From positions 180,893 to 244,892 of the forward strand of contig JARPUW010000270.1 of the NCBI GenBank assembly GCA_030533445.1: a stretch of 64,000 bases of DNA, written 5' to 3'. The notes under the pieces were generated by a model that searched no databases, was not told the origin of the DNA, and saw only the letters and a list, made by a program, of their open reading frames with translations. A program made the translations under genes and the position numbers. Of this stretch, positions 63,501-64,000 are shown piece after piece. Every line of letters starts with the position of its first letter. Position 1 is the first letter of the stretch. The DNA is from Cyprinodon diabolis (lineage: Eukaryota; Chordata; Actinopteri; Cyprinodontiformes; Cyprinodontidae).

Positions 63501-64000
63501 TGGCAATCATCTAGAGATGAAAACTAACAATATAAAGTAGATTTGAGCAGATTTTTTTGGCTCCAAGCTTCAAACAGAAGTTGAGGCCAAAAAGCTCTTT
63601 TCACAGTGAGATAATGCCATTTTGGCCTCTGGAGTTGTAACAGACAAACCATTAATGATACAGCCATGATCTTTTCTGGCAATCATCTAGAGCTGAAAAC
63701 TAACAATATAAAGTAGATTTGAGCAGATGTTTTTGGTTCCAAGCTTCAAATCAGAAGTTGAGGCCAAAACGCTCTTTCACAGTGAGATAATGCCATTTTG
63801 GCCTCTGGAGTTGTAACAGACAAACCATTAATGATACAGCCATGATCTTTTCTGGCAATCATCTAGAGCTGAAAACTAACAATATAAAGTAGATTTGAGC
63901 AGATGTTTTTGGTTCCAAGCTTCAAATCAGAAGTTGAGGCCAAAACGCTCTTTTCACAGTGAGATAATGCCATTTTGGCCTCTGGAGTTGTAACAGACAA
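57559..64000 (+). repeat. 10,810-bp higher-order unit, second copy, cut by the window end
   Basis: The first 6,442 bp of a second 61-monomer unit. By eye I noted seven differences from the first copy: a private A at 57750 (AAAACACTC), G at 58607 for C at 47797, a private T at 59075 (TCTGTCAATC), T for the C at 49958, A at 63102 (CTGAAGTTG), and two one-base deletions near 63573 and 63775. This is about 99.9% identity and suggests the youngest large duplication in the window. Confidence 0.88.

Larger units (their letters stand above)
1..64000 (+). repeat. 177-bp tandem satellite array filling the window
   Basis: The same unit repeats head to tail from the first to the last base, with starts (TAATGCC) at 1, 178, 355 and so on to 63965. 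The unit is 177 bp, or 178 bp when one G is inserted (AAGGTTG for AAGTTG). The total length implies about 361 full units with a net gain of about 67 bases. All units face the same way and no foreign sequence interrupts them. Composition is about 38% G+C (67 of 177 bases in the common unit). There is no gene, RNA gene or mobile element anywhere in the window. Length, homogeneity and array size fit a centromeric or pericentromeric satellite of a eukaryote; that role is inferred from the class, not shown by the sequence. I do not recognise the family. The 177-bp length resembles several known centromere satellites, but length alone does not identify it. Confidence 0.98.

Noticed and set aside
1..64000. 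CRISPR array
   Set aside because: The whole 177-bp unit repeats with no unique spacers; it is a plain tandem satellite.
1..64000. CENP-B box
   Set aside because: The core needs TTCG and CGGG at fixed spacing; I see no CGGG in the monomers, and TTCG is absent from the canonical unit.
1..64000. Prokaryotic or phage sequence with operons
   Set aside because: No open frame beyond 96 codons, no ribosome-site pattern, no gene; a 64-kb uniform satellite is a eukaryotic feature.
1..64000. Telomeric repeats, rDNA or embedded transposons
   Set aside because: Every line of the window aligns to the 177-bp unit; no TTAGGG-like run, rRNA motif, terminal repeat or target-site duplication was seen.

Overview
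The whole window is one unbroken head-to-tail satellite DNA array. The basic unit is 177 bp (178 bp in monomers that carry an extra G), about 38% G+C, and every monomer lies in the same orientation. Counting from a monomer start at base 1 to the last one at 63965 gives about 361 complete monomers plus 36 bp of the next. I found no gene, RNA gene, transposon, inversion or unique sequence in it. An array of this size and unit length is typical of eukaryotic centromeric or pericentromeric heterochromatin, because 150-180 bp is close to the length of DNA in one nucleosome. I do not recognise the satellite family, so I cannot name a species or decide between plant and animal. No CENP-B box is visible.

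The monomers are very similar (mostly 0-6 changes from each other) but carry linked diagnostic variants, which act as markers of higher-order structure. Following them by eye shows at least four domains. Domain I (about 1-24.4 kb) has a more private left edge (1-2.0 kb). It is then dominated by an 8,861-bp (50-monomer) displaced duplication (2016-9022 and 10877-17883), an 887-bp pentamer tandem (9028-10800), and 4,077-bp and 4,431-bp displaced copies. Domain II (about 24.4-37 kb) has a 4.9-kb segment copied 7,794/7,617 bp downstream, an internal 1,948-bp 11-mer, and a 1,062-bp hexamer tandem. Domain III (about 36.5-46.8 kb) has 2,302-bp, 3,900-bp and 3,545-bp displaced copies. Domain IV (46,749 to the end) is a 10,810-bp (61-monomer) tandem unit, one complete copy followed by 6.4 kb of a second, with an internal 3,011-bp 17-mer duplication.

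Most of these repeats occur only twice and overlap one another, so the array is a mosaic of nested duplications rather than one regular higher-order repeat. This is what repeated unequal exchange or break-induced copying would leave. All spacings equal a whole number of monomers plus the count of one-base insertions.

Other structure inside each monomer: a 10-bp inverted repeat enclosing a small TCAC-A-GTGA dyad across the monomer boundary; XbaI and HindIII sites once per unit; a TATAAAG motif; a single CpG; and a minus-strand frame of 58 codons closed by one TAG that directly abuts the next ATG (177 = 3 x 59). The only two open frames longer than about 90 codons (42487-42777 and 46387-46677, minus strand) are two monomers joined where that TAG is mutated. 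They are duplicates of each other, and I do not consider them genes.
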